A DNA stretch of 64,000 bases from NCBI RefSeq assembly GCF_034314165.1, contig NZ_JAVIWK010000001.1, positions 7,008,001 through 7,072,000 on the forward strand, written 5' to 3'. This DNA is from Pseudomonas sp. Bout1 (lineage in GTDB: Bacteria > Pseudomonadota > Gammaproteobacteria > Pseudomonadales > Pseudomonadaceae). The notes under the pieces were generated by a model. It was not told the DNA's origin. It saw only the letters and a program-made list of their open reading frames with translations, and made no database searches. How positions within the stretch are numbered: position 1 is the stretch's first letter; each line of letters begins with the position of its first letter. A program made the translations under genes and the position numbers. This document shows, piece by piece, positions 53,892 through 62,423 of the stretch.

Positions 53892-55376
53892 TCAGCGCCC
53901 GTCCTGTAACCAGCGCGCCAGCGTGCCGGCACTCGCATATTGGCGAACAATCGACTGGTAGCCATCGAAGCGGTTGCTGATTTCGCTGACCTGGTTGCCG
54001 TAGTGGTCGTTTTCGGCGGTCAGCACATCAAGCAAGGTGCGCTTGCCCAAGTGGTGCCATTGCTGGAAGAACGCATCGCGAATACGGTCCGACTCCGCCG
54101 ACAACTCACGGTACAGCTCGGCACGCTCCAGTTGGGTGCGCGCATCGTTGTCGGCAGTACGGATGCGAAATTCCAGGTCCAGGCGTTGCTGCTCAGTTTC
54201 CTGACGGCTGGCATCGGCACGCTGCAAGGCTGCACGTTCGGCGGCGCGGGTGGAGCCACCACGGAACGCGCCCCAGGTCACGCTCAGGTTGGTCTGCCAC
54301 GGTTGTTCGCGGCCGATTGAATCCTCGGCGGTGTTCTTGCTGATCACCCAGTTGAGTTGCGGCAACCCGGAAGCGCGCACTGCCTCAGCTTGTAAGTCAG
54401 CCGATTCAGCCTGGGCGGTGGCCTGGCGAATCGTCGGGTGGTTCTTGGCAGCGTCCAACAGGGTTTCAAGCTGGGTCAGGCCGATGTTCCACTCTTTGCT
54501 GCGCGGAATCGGAATCGGCCGTTCGCCCACCAGCTTGCGCAGGGTGATTTGCGCATCACGCACCTTGGCTTCGGCGGCATCACGCAGGGCCTGGGCCTGC
54601 AGCATTCGTGCCTTGGCCTGGGTCAGTTCGCTGGCCCGGCCCTGGTCCACGGCGACGATGCCGGCGAGCATCTTCACCAGCTCTTGCATGCGGTCGGCAA
54701 ACTGCTGGCTGAGGTCAACGACGATCTGCTGCTTGCCCATCTCAATCAACGTGGTAACCACTTCATACCCGGTGTTTTCCATTTCGGCAGCCAGGCTTTC
54801 ATCCGCCGCCACCGCCAGCTTTTTACGGCTATCGATGGTGTTATCCAGGCGCCCCCAGTCGTAAACCATGGTCGACACCGCCAGGTTGATGCCGCCACTG
54901 CCCTGCTCGTTGTCCTTGCCCTTGCCGAACTGCATGGCCTGGGTCTGGGTGCCGACGTCGACCTGCGGCCAGCGCTGGCCTTTGGCTTCATCCACATCCG
55001 ACTGTGAAGCCTGCTGTTCTGCCTTGGAACGCAGCACTTGCGGGCTGCGGTTGATCGCCGCTTCCACGGCACGTCGGAAAATGCCGCGCAGTTCCAGCTC
55101 CGACGGCCCGGTATTGATCTGTGCACCCTGGGCGCGGGCTGCCATGCGTGCTGGCAACGCCGCGTACGCCACGGCGGATACGCTGTGAACCTGCGGCGCC
55201 GTCACGGCGCGCGCCGGCGCGGTGGGTTTGGCGGTTTCGGCAGTCACGGGCTGAAAGTTGAGCAGGTCTGCTTGCCCCTCGGCCTGGTCCGGGCTGAGCC
55301 ACAAACCGCCAAGCAGGCACAGCGAGACCAGGTGGGCGGCCAGTGTCGACTGTGCGCCCGCAAATTTAAACGTCAT
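53892..55376 (-). CDS. TolC-family outer membrane secretion protein
   Basis: The 494-residue protein has a signal sequence (residues 1-36), a Pro/Ala-rich stretch, then two outer membrane efflux repeats with long helices (RRAVEAAINRSPQVLRSKAEQQASQSDVDEAKGQRWPQV is split by its conserved NRSPQVL and GQRWPQVDV). It closely resembles the LapE/TolC proteins of adhesin type I systems. It would form the outer membrane channel. Spacing of 2 nt to the HlyD-type gene indicates cotranscription, and the kinase gene starts 59 nt beyond its stop. Confidence 0.92.
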   Translation of the reverse strand: MTFKFAGAQSTLAAHLVSLCLLGGLWLSPDQAEGQADLLNFQPVTAETAKPTAPARAVTAPQVHSVSAVAYAALPARMAARAQGAQINTGPSELELRGIFRRAVEAAINRSPQVLRSKAEQQASQSDVDEAKGQRWPQVDVGTQTQAMQFGKGKDNEQGSGGINLAVSTMVYDWGRLDNTIDSRKKLAVAADESLAAEMENTGYEVVTTLIEMGKQQIVVDLSQQFADRMQELVKMLAGIVAVDQGRASELTQAKARMLQAQALRDAAEAKVRDAQITLRKLVGERPIPIPRSKEWNIGLTQLETLLDAAKNHPTIRQATAQAESADLQAEAVRASGLPQLNWVISKNTAEDSIGREQPWQTNLSVTWGAFRGGSTRAAERAALQRADASRQETEQQRLDLEFRIRTADNDARTQLERAELYRELSAESDRIRDAFFQQWHHLGKRTLLDVLTAENDHYGNQVSEISNRFDGYQSIVRQYASAGTLARWLQDGR

Positions 55377-55378
55377 GG

Positions 55379-56620
55379 TTAGCGCTCCCGGAAAGCTTCC
55401 CGGGCCTTGAGCACGGGTTTTAGCAGGTAATCGAGAATGGTTTTTTCGCCGGTGCGGATTTCGACCGTGGCCACCATCCCGGGAATGATTGGCAGGGGTT
55501 TTCCACCCGCCTCAAGGCTGCTGCTGTCGGTGAGGATCAGCACGCGGTAGTAGGTGTCGTCAGCACGGCCGGCGGCGGCTTTCTGGTCATCCTTGAGGGT
55601 GTCCGGGCTGATGTGTTCGACGGTGCCTTTGAGGCCGCCATAAATGCTGTAGTCGTAGGCAGTAATCTTCACCGTGGCCGCCAGGCCCGGGTGCAAAAAC
55701 GCGACATCAGCGGGGCGGATCTTGCCTTCCACCAGCAACTGGTCTTCCAGCGGCACAATTTCCAGAATGTGCTCGCCGGGCTGGATCACCCCGCCCACCG
55801 TGTTGACACGGACGTTTTTGACAGTGCCACGGACTGGGGCGGTGATGGTGGTGCGCTCCAGTACGTCGGCACGGCCAATCAAATTTTCACTGGTTTGCGA
55901 CAACTCCAACTCAAACTTCGCCAGCTCGGCGTTGGCTTCAGCTTGATAGCGGTTAGTGCGCTCGACGATCTGCGACTTGATTTCATTGGCCTGACGGCGC
56001 ATGCGCAAGATCTCCACCTCGGACATCAGGCCCTTGGCTGCCAACGGCTCGGCCAACTGGATCTCACGCATGCTCAAGGCATAGCTGCGTTGCAGGCCGC
56101 CAACACTTTCGTTCAAGGCATTTTTGCGGGCGTTGTAGGCCTGGATTTCCTGCTGCATCACCGCCTTGTCGGCTTTCACCATGTCATCGAACTCCAGCGG
56201 TTGCTGGTACGCCTCGGCACGCAAACGGGTGATGCTCGCCTTAAGGCCGATGACCTTGGACAAGGTTTCGCGGTAGCTGGCCTGCGCACGGGTCGCGTCG
56301 ATCTTGAGCAGCACCTGGCCCTTATCGACCACATCGCCTTCGCGCACATTCATCTGCGCGAGAATCCCGCCTTCCAGGCTCTGGATCACTTGCTCGCGGC
56401 TCTTGGAAATGACCTTGGCTTCGCCCTGGGTAATTTCTTCGACACGGGCGAAGTACGCCCACACCAGGCCGCCCACTAGCACCGCGGCAATCAGGTGCAA
56501 CACCAGGCGCGAGCCGGGTGTGGTTTGGGTCAGCAGCGACTCCTGGACATCATTCATATAAGACGCGTCACCCGGCAACAGAGGCGCACGGTCTCGGCGG
56601 TTAAACAGTCTGCGAATCAT
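55379..56620 (-). CDS. HlyD-family periplasmic adaptor of a type I secretion system
   Basis: The 413-residue protein has a short cytosolic part (residues 1-38), one membrane helix (LVLHLIAAVLVGGLVWAYF) and biotinyl-lipoyl halves flanking a long coiled coil. The family signature ends with YRVLILTDSS and GMVATVEIRTGEKTILDYLLKP. It connects the ABC transporter to the TolC-type channel. Its ATG overlaps the transporter stop (ATGA). Confidence 0.94.
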   Translation of the reverse strand: MIRRLFNRRDRAPLLPGDASYMNDVQESLLTQTTPGSRLVLHLIAAVLVGGLVWAYFARVEEITQGEAKVISKSREQVIQSLEGGILAQMNVREGDVVDKGQVLLKIDATRAQASYRETLSKVIGLKASITRLRAEAYQQPLEFDDMVKADKAVMQQEIQAYNARKNALNESVGGLQRSYALSMREIQLAEPLAAKGLMSEVEILRMRRQANEIKSQIVERTNRYQAEANAELAKFELELSQTSENLIGRADVLERTTITAPVRGTVKNVRVNTVGGVIQPGEHILEIVPLEDQLLVEGKIRPADVAFLHPGLAATVKITAYDYSIYGGLKGTVEHISPDTLKDDQKAAAGRADDTYYRVLILTDSSSLEAGGKPLPIIPGMVATVEIRTGEKTILDYLLKPVLKAREAFRER

Positions 56621-58914
56621 TGGCCCGCCTCCACATTGGCTTGGGGTTTGTTGGCCGACTTCAAATTCATCGACGGTGCCGGGCGGCCGCTGGCAGACGC
56701 CGTGGCGGTGGCGCTGCGGGGGTTACCGCTCATGGCGGCGAGAATCGCGTCTTTGGGGCCATCGGCGACGACTTTGCCGTCGTCCACGACAAGAATGCGG
56801 TCCACCAAGCCGAGCAATGACGGGCGATGGGTTACCACCACCAGGGTCTGGCCTTCAGTGGCGCGTTGCAGGTGGTGCAAAAACTGTGCTTCGGTCTGGG
56901 TGTCCATGGCGCTGGTGGGCTCATCGAGCAACAGCAGCGATGGGCGGGCCAACAGGCTGCGGGCCAGGGACACCAACTGACGCTGGCCACCGGACAAGCC
57001 CTCGCCCATCTCACCGATCGGCAGGTTGATACCTTTGGGATGACGGGCAGCGACCTCATCCAAGCCCGTCAGGCGCAGCACACGCAAGAACTCTTCGGCG
57101 CTCGCTTCGGGGCGGCCAAGCATTACGTTTTCGCGCAGCGAACCGTAGAACAGCCGTGCGTCCTGGCCGACGTAGCCAACCGCCTTGCGCCAATCGGCGG
57201 GGTCGATCTGATTCACGTCCAGGCCATCCGTGAACATTTGCCCGCTGACCGGCAGATAAAGCCGCGCCATCACCCGCAACAAGGTCGACTTGCCGCTGCC
57301 GATGCGCCCAAGAATCGCCACGCGCTCACCCGGCTTGATCGACAGGTTGATGCCCTGCAATACCGGAGGATTAGGTTGCATGGGCGGTGCGGGGTAGGAA
57401 AAAGCAATATTTTTCAGGGTCAGTTGGCCGGTCAGTACCGGTTTGGTCAGGTACTCGCGGCTGGCGTCTCGGTCTACCGGCATCGCCATCAATTTGTTCA
57501 GCGACTGCAAGGCCGCCTTCGCCTGCTGGAAGCGCAGCGCCAACCCGACGACTTGACCCAGCGGCGCTGTCGCGCGTCCGGCGAGCATCACGGTGGCAAT
57601 CAATGCGCCCATGGACAGGTCGCCTGCATCGATCAAATACACGCCGATGACGATCAGCACCACCGTTTGCACCTGCTGGAAAAACGTCACGGCGCCGTTG
57701 GCCGCACTCGACAGCTGGCGCGACTTCATCGACGTGCTGGACGCCAAGGCACTGAAGGTTTCCCAACGCCGTTGCATATAGGCTTCGCCGCCGACGGCCT
57801 TGAGGGTTTCAAGGCCTTCGATGGACTCGATCAGTACGCCTTGTTTGAGGGACGACTCGCGCAGGTTTTCTTTCATGGTGCGCGCCAGTGGCCACTGGAT
57901 ACCGACGCTGATCAGCACGATCAGCGGGATCAGCAGCATGGGCACCCAGCCCAACGGCCCGCCGACGAAAAAGATTACCGCGACGAACATCAACACAAAC
58001 GGCAAGTCGGAGATCGCCGCCAGCGTCGCGGAAGTGGCGAAGTCACGCACCGATTCAAACTCGCGCAACTGGTTGGCGAACGAACCCGATGACGCCGGTT
58101 TGTGTTCCATCTGGATCGACAGCGCCTGACGGAACAACATTGTGCCCAGAACGAGGTCGGCCTTTTTGCCGGCCAGGTCCAACAGGTGCGCCCGTACGTA
58201 GCGGGCTATGGCTTCAAACACCATCGCCACAACGACGCCGATGGCCAGCGACCACAACGTCACGAACGCCTGGTTCGGCACCACGCGGTCATAGACATTC
58301 ATGGTGAAGAAGATGCTTGCCAGGGCCAGCACGTTGATCAGTACCGCGCCGATGGCAGCGCTGCGGTAGTAACGACGATAGCGCCACAGAGTGCTCAGCA
58401 GCCAATGCCCGGCCGGGCGCTCAGTCTCTTCACCGGCGCGGGTGTCAACTTTCGCGGTACGCTTGGCCAGGATCGCGAAACCTGCGTACAACTCATCCAT
58501 TTCGGCCTGGGGAATTTCCACGGGCTCAGTGCTGATTTCCGGCAGGATCACCTGGTAAAGGCAGGCGCGTTTGTCTTCTGAGTTCGGATCGAGCCGTCGG
58601 CCCACCAACACGCAGCCGCCACGACCTTGTCGCAGCAAAATGATTGGAAACAACTGCTCCGGTAGTGCACGCACTTGGCGCTCCACCAATCCAGCAGACA
58701 AGCCAGCATTAGTCATGCTCGCCAGAGCAAGGGATGGTGAGAGCAAGCCCACCTTAGGTAGGCCCGCAGTGAGTGCTTGGGGTGAACGGCCAACGCCAAA
58801 GTGATCGCATAGCCACGAGACACTTTGCAGCAAAGTGTCTTCGATCTGGAGCTGTGGAGCGGGCATCGCCGCGCTGTCATTCCCTGATTCGACAGAAATG
58901 CTATCGGTAGACAT
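56617..58914 (-). CDS. Type I secretion ABC transporter of the LapB type
   Basis: The 765-residue protein has three parts. Residues about 25-150 form a peptidase C39-like domain without the catalytic Cys/His pair, as in transporters of uncleaved adhesins. Residues about 180-480 form the membrane domain. Residues about 520-740 form the ATPase, with Walker A GRIGSGKST, signature LSGGQRQ, Walker B LLLLDEPTSAMD and switch His VTHRPSLL. A long Ala/Ser-rich tail follows. It would power secretion of the adhesin encoded at 41521-47985. It is the first gene of the transporter-adaptor-channel-kinase operon. Confidence 0.94.
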   Translation of the reverse strand: MSTDSISVESGNDSAAMPAPQLQIEDTLLQSVSWLCDHFGVGRSPQALTAGLPKVGLLSPSLALASMTNAGLSAGLVERQVRALPEQLFPIILLRQGRGGCVLVGRRLDPNSEDKRACLYQVILPEISTEPVEIPQAEMDELYAGFAILAKRTAKVDTRAGEETERPAGHWLLSTLWRYRRYYRSAAIGAVLINVLALASIFFTMNVYDRVVPNQAFVTLWSLAIGVVVAMVFEAIARYVRAHLLDLAGKKADLVLGTMLFRQALSIQMEHKPASSGSFANQLREFESVRDFATSATLAAISDLPFVLMFVAVIFFVGGPLGWVPMLLIPLIVLISVGIQWPLARTMKENLRESSLKQGVLIESIEGLETLKAVGGEAYMQRRWETFSALASSTSMKSRQLSSAANGAVTFFQQVQTVVLIVIGVYLIDAGDLSMGALIATVMLAGRATAPLGQVVGLALRFQQAKAALQSLNKLMAMPVDRDASREYLTKPVLTGQLTLKNIAFSYPAPPMQPNPPVLQGINLSIKPGERVAILGRIGSGKSTLLRVMARLYLPVSGQMFTDGLDVNQIDPADWRKAVGYVGQDARLFYGSLRENVMLGRPEASAEEFLRVLRLTGLDEVAARHPKGINLPIGEMGEGLSGGQRQLVSLARSLLARPSLLLLDEPTSAMDTQTEAQFLHHLQRATEGQTLVVVTHRPSLLGLVDRILVVDDGKVVADGPKDAILAAMSGNPRSATATASASGRPAPSMNLKSANKPQANVEAGQ

Positions 58915-59197
58915 CGATGGGGTCCTGGGTTGATTGCTGAAGTCATGGCAGGTTTCACGGCAATGGCATCAGCCGAAATCTGTCGGATAATTCTGACAAC
59001 GAGGTCAACCTAGGAGAACGAGACTTGTCTCAAACCGTCAGCCATCATGAGAGCCCCTTACACACACCACCTTCAGGTAAGCGTTGAGGGTTGTCTGGGG
59101 CGGTATTCTCTTTGGGTAAGAATTTGAGCTAAGGTGTGAGCGATTTCTGCTTGAGATTTGTAGGGGCTTTCCCTAACAGCCAAAGGAACGGTCGGCA
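58915..59197. promoter_or_regulatory. Divergent control region of the secretion operon and first response regulator
   Basis: This 283-nt gap separates divergent genes and contains the palindrome at 59019-59032, about 105 nt from the transporter start and 166 nt from the regulator start. AAGGA precedes the regulator ATG by 10 nt. Confidence 0.6.
59019..59032. promoter_or_regulatory. Operator-like palindrome in the divergent region
   Basis: CGAGACTTGTCTCA contains the perfect 12-bp core GAGAC-TT-GTCTC and differs from TGAGAC-N2-GTCTCA by one outer base. Confidence 0.7.
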
Positions 59198-59887
59198 ATG
59201 AGATGGTCTGTGGTATCCCCTTTGCGGATTGTCCTCTTGGACGATCACGCGCTGATTAGAGATGCTTTGAAGATTCGGCTGTCGCTGGAACCTGACTTCA
59301 AGGTAGCCGGCGTTTACTCCACCAGTAAGGCGTTAATTGAGGGGTTACGCGATCAGGAAGCTGATTTGTTAGTGCTCGATTACCAACTGACTGATGGCGA
59401 GCTTGATGGGTTGCGGCTGATTCAAATGGTGCGAGGCCATTATCCCAATCTCAGGATTGTGATTTTCTCATCATCGGAACGCCCGGCAACCGTGAATATG
59501 AGTATTCGCGCAGGTGCCAACGGTTTTGTGGGCAAATCCCAGGAAACAGATGAGTTGTTGCGGGCCATCCGAATGGTGGCGCTCGACCGTATTTATCTGG
59601 CGCCAGCCATGGCGGCCGAGCTGGATAAGCTGCCTATTCCGCAGGCTGTGGATATTGATCAGTCTTTCGACGGGGACAAGGTACTGGCAAATCACCCAGA
59701 ACTCTCCCCGAAGGAAAGCGAGGTGCTACGCTGCTGCTTGGAAGGGATGTCGGTGTCTCAGATCGCTACCAAGTTTCTGCGCAGTCGCAAGACCATCAGC
59801 GGACAAAAACAGGCAGCATTTCGAAAACTGGGTATCCGCACAGATACCGAGTTGTTCAAGTTACAAATACATTTGAAAGAAGTTTGA
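59198..59887 (+). CDS. LuxR/NarL-family response regulator, first
   Basis: The 229-residue protein has a receiver domain (IVLLDDHALIRD, phosphoacceptor Asp in LLVLDYQLTDGELDG, switch Ser in IFSSSERP, Lys in GFVGKSQ). A C-terminal LuxR-type helix-turn-helix follows (LSPKESEVLRCCLEGMSVSQIATKFLRSRKTISGQKQAAFRKLG). It resembles RcsB/BvgA-type regulators that accept phosphate from hybrid kinases with HPt domains. It is transcribed divergently from the transporter operon and converges on the second regulator, with 12 nt between their stops. Confidence 0.92.
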   Translation: MRWSVVSPLRIVLLDDHALIRDALKIRLSLEPDFKVAGVYSTSKALIEGLRDQEADLLVLDYQLTDGELDGLRLIQMVRGHYPNLRIVIFSSSERPATVNMSIRAGANGFVGKSQETDELLRAIRMVALDRIYLAPAMAAELDKLPIPQAVDIDQSFDGDKVLANHPELSPKESEVLRCCLEGMSVSQIATKFLRSRKTISGQKQAAFRKLGIRTDTELFKLQIHLKEV

Positions 59888-59899
59888 TGGTGCGGTTGG

Positions 59900-60526
59900 T
59901 CAGGTTAAATTATTGCGCTTTGCGATAACAAATAGCTCCACAACCGAGGTCGCATTGAGTTTGTAAAGTAAGCGGCTCTTATAGGTGCTGATCGTTTTGC
60001 CACTCAATAGCATGCGATCAGCAATTTCCTTATTACTCAGGCCTTGAGCCAAATGCTGTAAGACCCTCAGCTCACGGGTTGACAGGCTCTCCAGTTTTTT
60101 CTGTTCTTCGCCTCCGGTTACCCGGCCCACCGAGCAACAGGTCTGGCTCGGAAAGTAGCTGTAGTTGGCATGAACCGCCCTTACCGCATTTACGAGTTCG
60201 CACAAATCACTCTGCTTATTCACGAAACCATGTGCGCCGCTTTGCAGGCACCGAGACGCCATGTGGCCAGGTTCGAGCCCCGTCAGCACAATGATTTTGA
60301 CGGCCCAATTGCGCGCCACAATGCGGTTGATAACTGTCAAACCGTCGATTCCAGGGATCCCGATATCAAGGATCACCGTACAAGGCTGTAGTGTTTCCAA
60401 CAGGCGCAATGCATCAACGCCGTTGTCAGTCTGAGCAGCAACGTGCAGGCCTTCTGCCTCCAATAGGTGGGCGACGGCCATGCGTACGGCGGGATGATCG
60501 TCAACGAGTAGTATTTGATGGGCCAT
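59900..60526 (-). CDS. LuxR/NarL-family response regulator, second (EvgA/BvgA-like)
   Basis: I chose ATG 60526 (MAHQILLVDDHPAVRMAV), giving 208 residues. The frame can start at GTG 60538. The receiver has the DD pair, phosphoacceptor Asp in TVILDIGIPGIDG, Thr in VLTGLEP, and Lys in GFVNKQ. The C-terminal LuxR domain has LSTRELRVLQHLAQGLSNKEIADRMLLSGKTIST. Its size and motifs are close to EvgA/BvgA, the usual partners of EvgS/BvgS-like kinases such as the one at 50203-53832. It may bind the shared palindrome, of which a perfect copy lies 87 nt upstream. Confidence 0.92.
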   Translation of the reverse strand: MAHQILLVDDHPAVRMAVAHLLEAEGLHVAAQTDNGVDALRLLETLQPCTVILDIGIPGIDGLTVINRIVARNWAVKIIVLTGLEPGHMASRCLQSGAHGFVNKQSDLCELVNAVRAVHANYSYFPSQTCCSVGRVTGGEEQKKLESLSTRELRVLQHLAQGLSNKEIADRMLLSGKTISTYKSRLLYKLNATSVVELFVIAKRNNLT

Positions 60527-60612
60527 GGCTGATTCCACGAAGCAAACGGTAAAAAAAGCTTAATGTATTTCCTAATCACTCGGTTCTGTAAGTCGCCCCT
60601 GAGGACCACTTT

Positions 60613-60626
60613 TGAGACAAGTCTCA
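60613..60626. promoter_or_regulatory. Operator-like palindrome upstream of the second regulator
   Basis: TGAGACAAGTCTCA is a perfect match to TGAGAC-N2-GTCTCA. It lies between the second regulator (minus) and the receiver-like gene (plus) and could serve both. Confidence 0.75.
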
Positions 60627-60705
60627 GTTTAATTGCTGTTGTTTATTGACAGTCTAGCCCTCTGATTATTAGCGCTCCAACTCGAATCATGCGTTGGGCA
60701 GGGTG

Positions 60706-61143
60706 ATGAAAATGATTGATAAACATATCAGAGTGCTGATCATTGAACCGGTGTTTGCTCAGGCTCATCTTATTGAAAAAATGCTTAACCTAATGGGTTA
60801 CTACTGCGTTGCAACGACTGCAAACGTTGAAGAGGGATTGTTGTTAAATCGATATGGATTGAGAAATTTTGACGTTCTCATTGCCCCCCTGCCGATGTTG
60901 ATTCTGGAGCATTCGCAGGTGAGCCGTTTCAAAGGCTTCAATATCAGGAATCTCTTCCTATACGGTTGCTCACCTCATGATCACGATATCCCGATCCTGG
61001 TGAAGGGGGAGGCGTGTTTCAAGAGTGGCTTGCCCGAGTTCGAAGTGCTGCAGGAGTTTATGGCAAGGTTCCCCAAGCCAACGCCTACTTTCAGTGGCCC
61101 CGTAGGGGCATTGAGCGTCGGCGGCTCACGTTTTAAAGCGTAG
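60706..61143 (+). CDS. Receiver-like protein lacking the phosphoacceptor
   Basis: The 145-residue product is read from ATG 60706; ATG 60712 is also possible, with GGG about 8 nt upstream. The first 110 residues follow the pattern of a receiver domain: HIRVLIIEPVFAQAHLIEKMLNLMGY as strand 1 and helix 1, then ANVEEGLLLNRYGLRNFDVLIAPLPML. The acidic pair is reduced to one Glu (IIEPV), and the phosphoacceptor Asp after DVLI is Ala. There is no DNA-binding domain. A phosphorylation-independent accessory role is possible. It is divergent from the second regulator, with the palindrome between them. Confidence 0.7.
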   Translation: MKMIDKHIRVLIIEPVFAQAHLIEKMLNLMGYYCVATTANVEEGLLLNRYGLRNFDVLIAPLPMLILEHSQVSRFKGFNIRNLFLYGCSPHDHDIPILVKGEACFKSGLPEFEVLQEFMARFPKPTPTFSGPVGALSVGGSRFKA

Positions 61144-61247
61144 AGCGACGTCATCCTGATACATAATCTAAACGTCATTACGGCGGAGCGCGGAAATTTG
61201 TCTGCTCGAATGAGCTTGTAAGGTGTCTAGAGAATCCGGGGCGATTC

Positions 61248-62423
61248 ATGTCCGTGCAGTCTGCGGGCAATATAAGAGACAACAATTCATGGCTGCTCTA
61301 TCCCGACAGCTTTAGCACAAACCTCATCCATGATCCTGGGCAGGCTTGGAACGCTCTCACCGTTGGAGCATGTACGAATAAGGTCGACACTGGCCCTACT
61401 GACTACAAACCTATTGCAAAAGTAGGAGGGCTAAGCCCTTTCACGACTACCTCCGCAACCTGGGACAGCGCTTGGCCGCTCAAACCAGACGTAGTATTTG
61501 AAGGTGGTAACGCCGCGAAGGATCGTTTTGGTGCCGCGGGAATGTCGAGCCTGAATCTATTTACTGCGAGGCATGAATTCGAGCCGAGACGATTTTGTAC
61601 TTTCAATGCTACGAGTGCTGCTTCAGCTCTATGTTCTCGCATGGCTGCGCAAATCTTGGTGGAGTATCCGGCTATTTGGCCTGAGACCGTACGGGCGTTG
61701 ATTGTGCATTCTGCTGAATGGTCAGAAGCCATGCGCGACTCCTATCTTCCACGTGTACCTGCAAAAGCTGACTACGTAAATCTGATCCGACATGCCGGAT
61801 GGGGAGAGCCAAAGCTCGAGCGCGCCTTGTGGAGTGTGAGTAACTCCCTGACATTAGTGATTGAAGTCCAGCTTCATCCCTACAAAAAGGGCAAGGGGAA
61901 GATCGAAACCAGGGAGATGAATCTGCACAATATCCCCTGGCCAAAGGACGAGCTTGAGGCGCTTCAGGAAACTGAAGTGGAAATGACGGTTACCCTTTCA
62001 TACTTTATAGAACCGAATCCGTCAGCTCGCGGTTCTACCTCGAAATACCATTATCCGTCACACCGCCTACGTTTCGATGTCAAGCGTTCGTTGGAAAGCA
62101 CCGATGATTTCATTGCTCGAGTAAATGCCGCTGCTGAACAACCGAATGACGCTGCTGCTCCCAAGGATCCACATTGGTTGTTGGGGAGCGGGAACAGAAA
62201 TAAAGGCTCAATACATCAGGATGTCTGGAAAGGTACCGCCGCAGACCTTGCTAGCAGGGGCGTGCTGGCTGTATATCCAGGAATGGGATGGTGGAGGACT
62301 CGCCCAACCCTAAAGCGTTACGATCTGCCTGCACGTTATAGCTTGGTCATATCAATCAGGACCCCCGAAACTGACGTAGACCTGTACGCAGCAGTCGAGA
62401 ACAAGCTAATTATTGAGGTTTAG
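61248..62423 (+). pseudogene. C-terminal fragment of an S8 (subtilisin-like) peptidase
   Basis: The 391-residue frame begins at a motif resembling the subtilase VSAGN segment (SVQSAGNIRDN). It contains FCTFNATSAASALCSRMAAQ, which aligns with the catalytic-Ser GTSxA box, and a long C-terminal beta-rich extension. The upstream third that would carry the catalytic Asp and His is absent, and no such frame precedes it, so the gene is truncated at its 5' end. The C-terminal part resembles large S8 peptidases that are paired with an AAA+ ATPase in suspected anti-phage modules; no such partner is present here. It probably makes no active protease. Confidence 0.7.
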
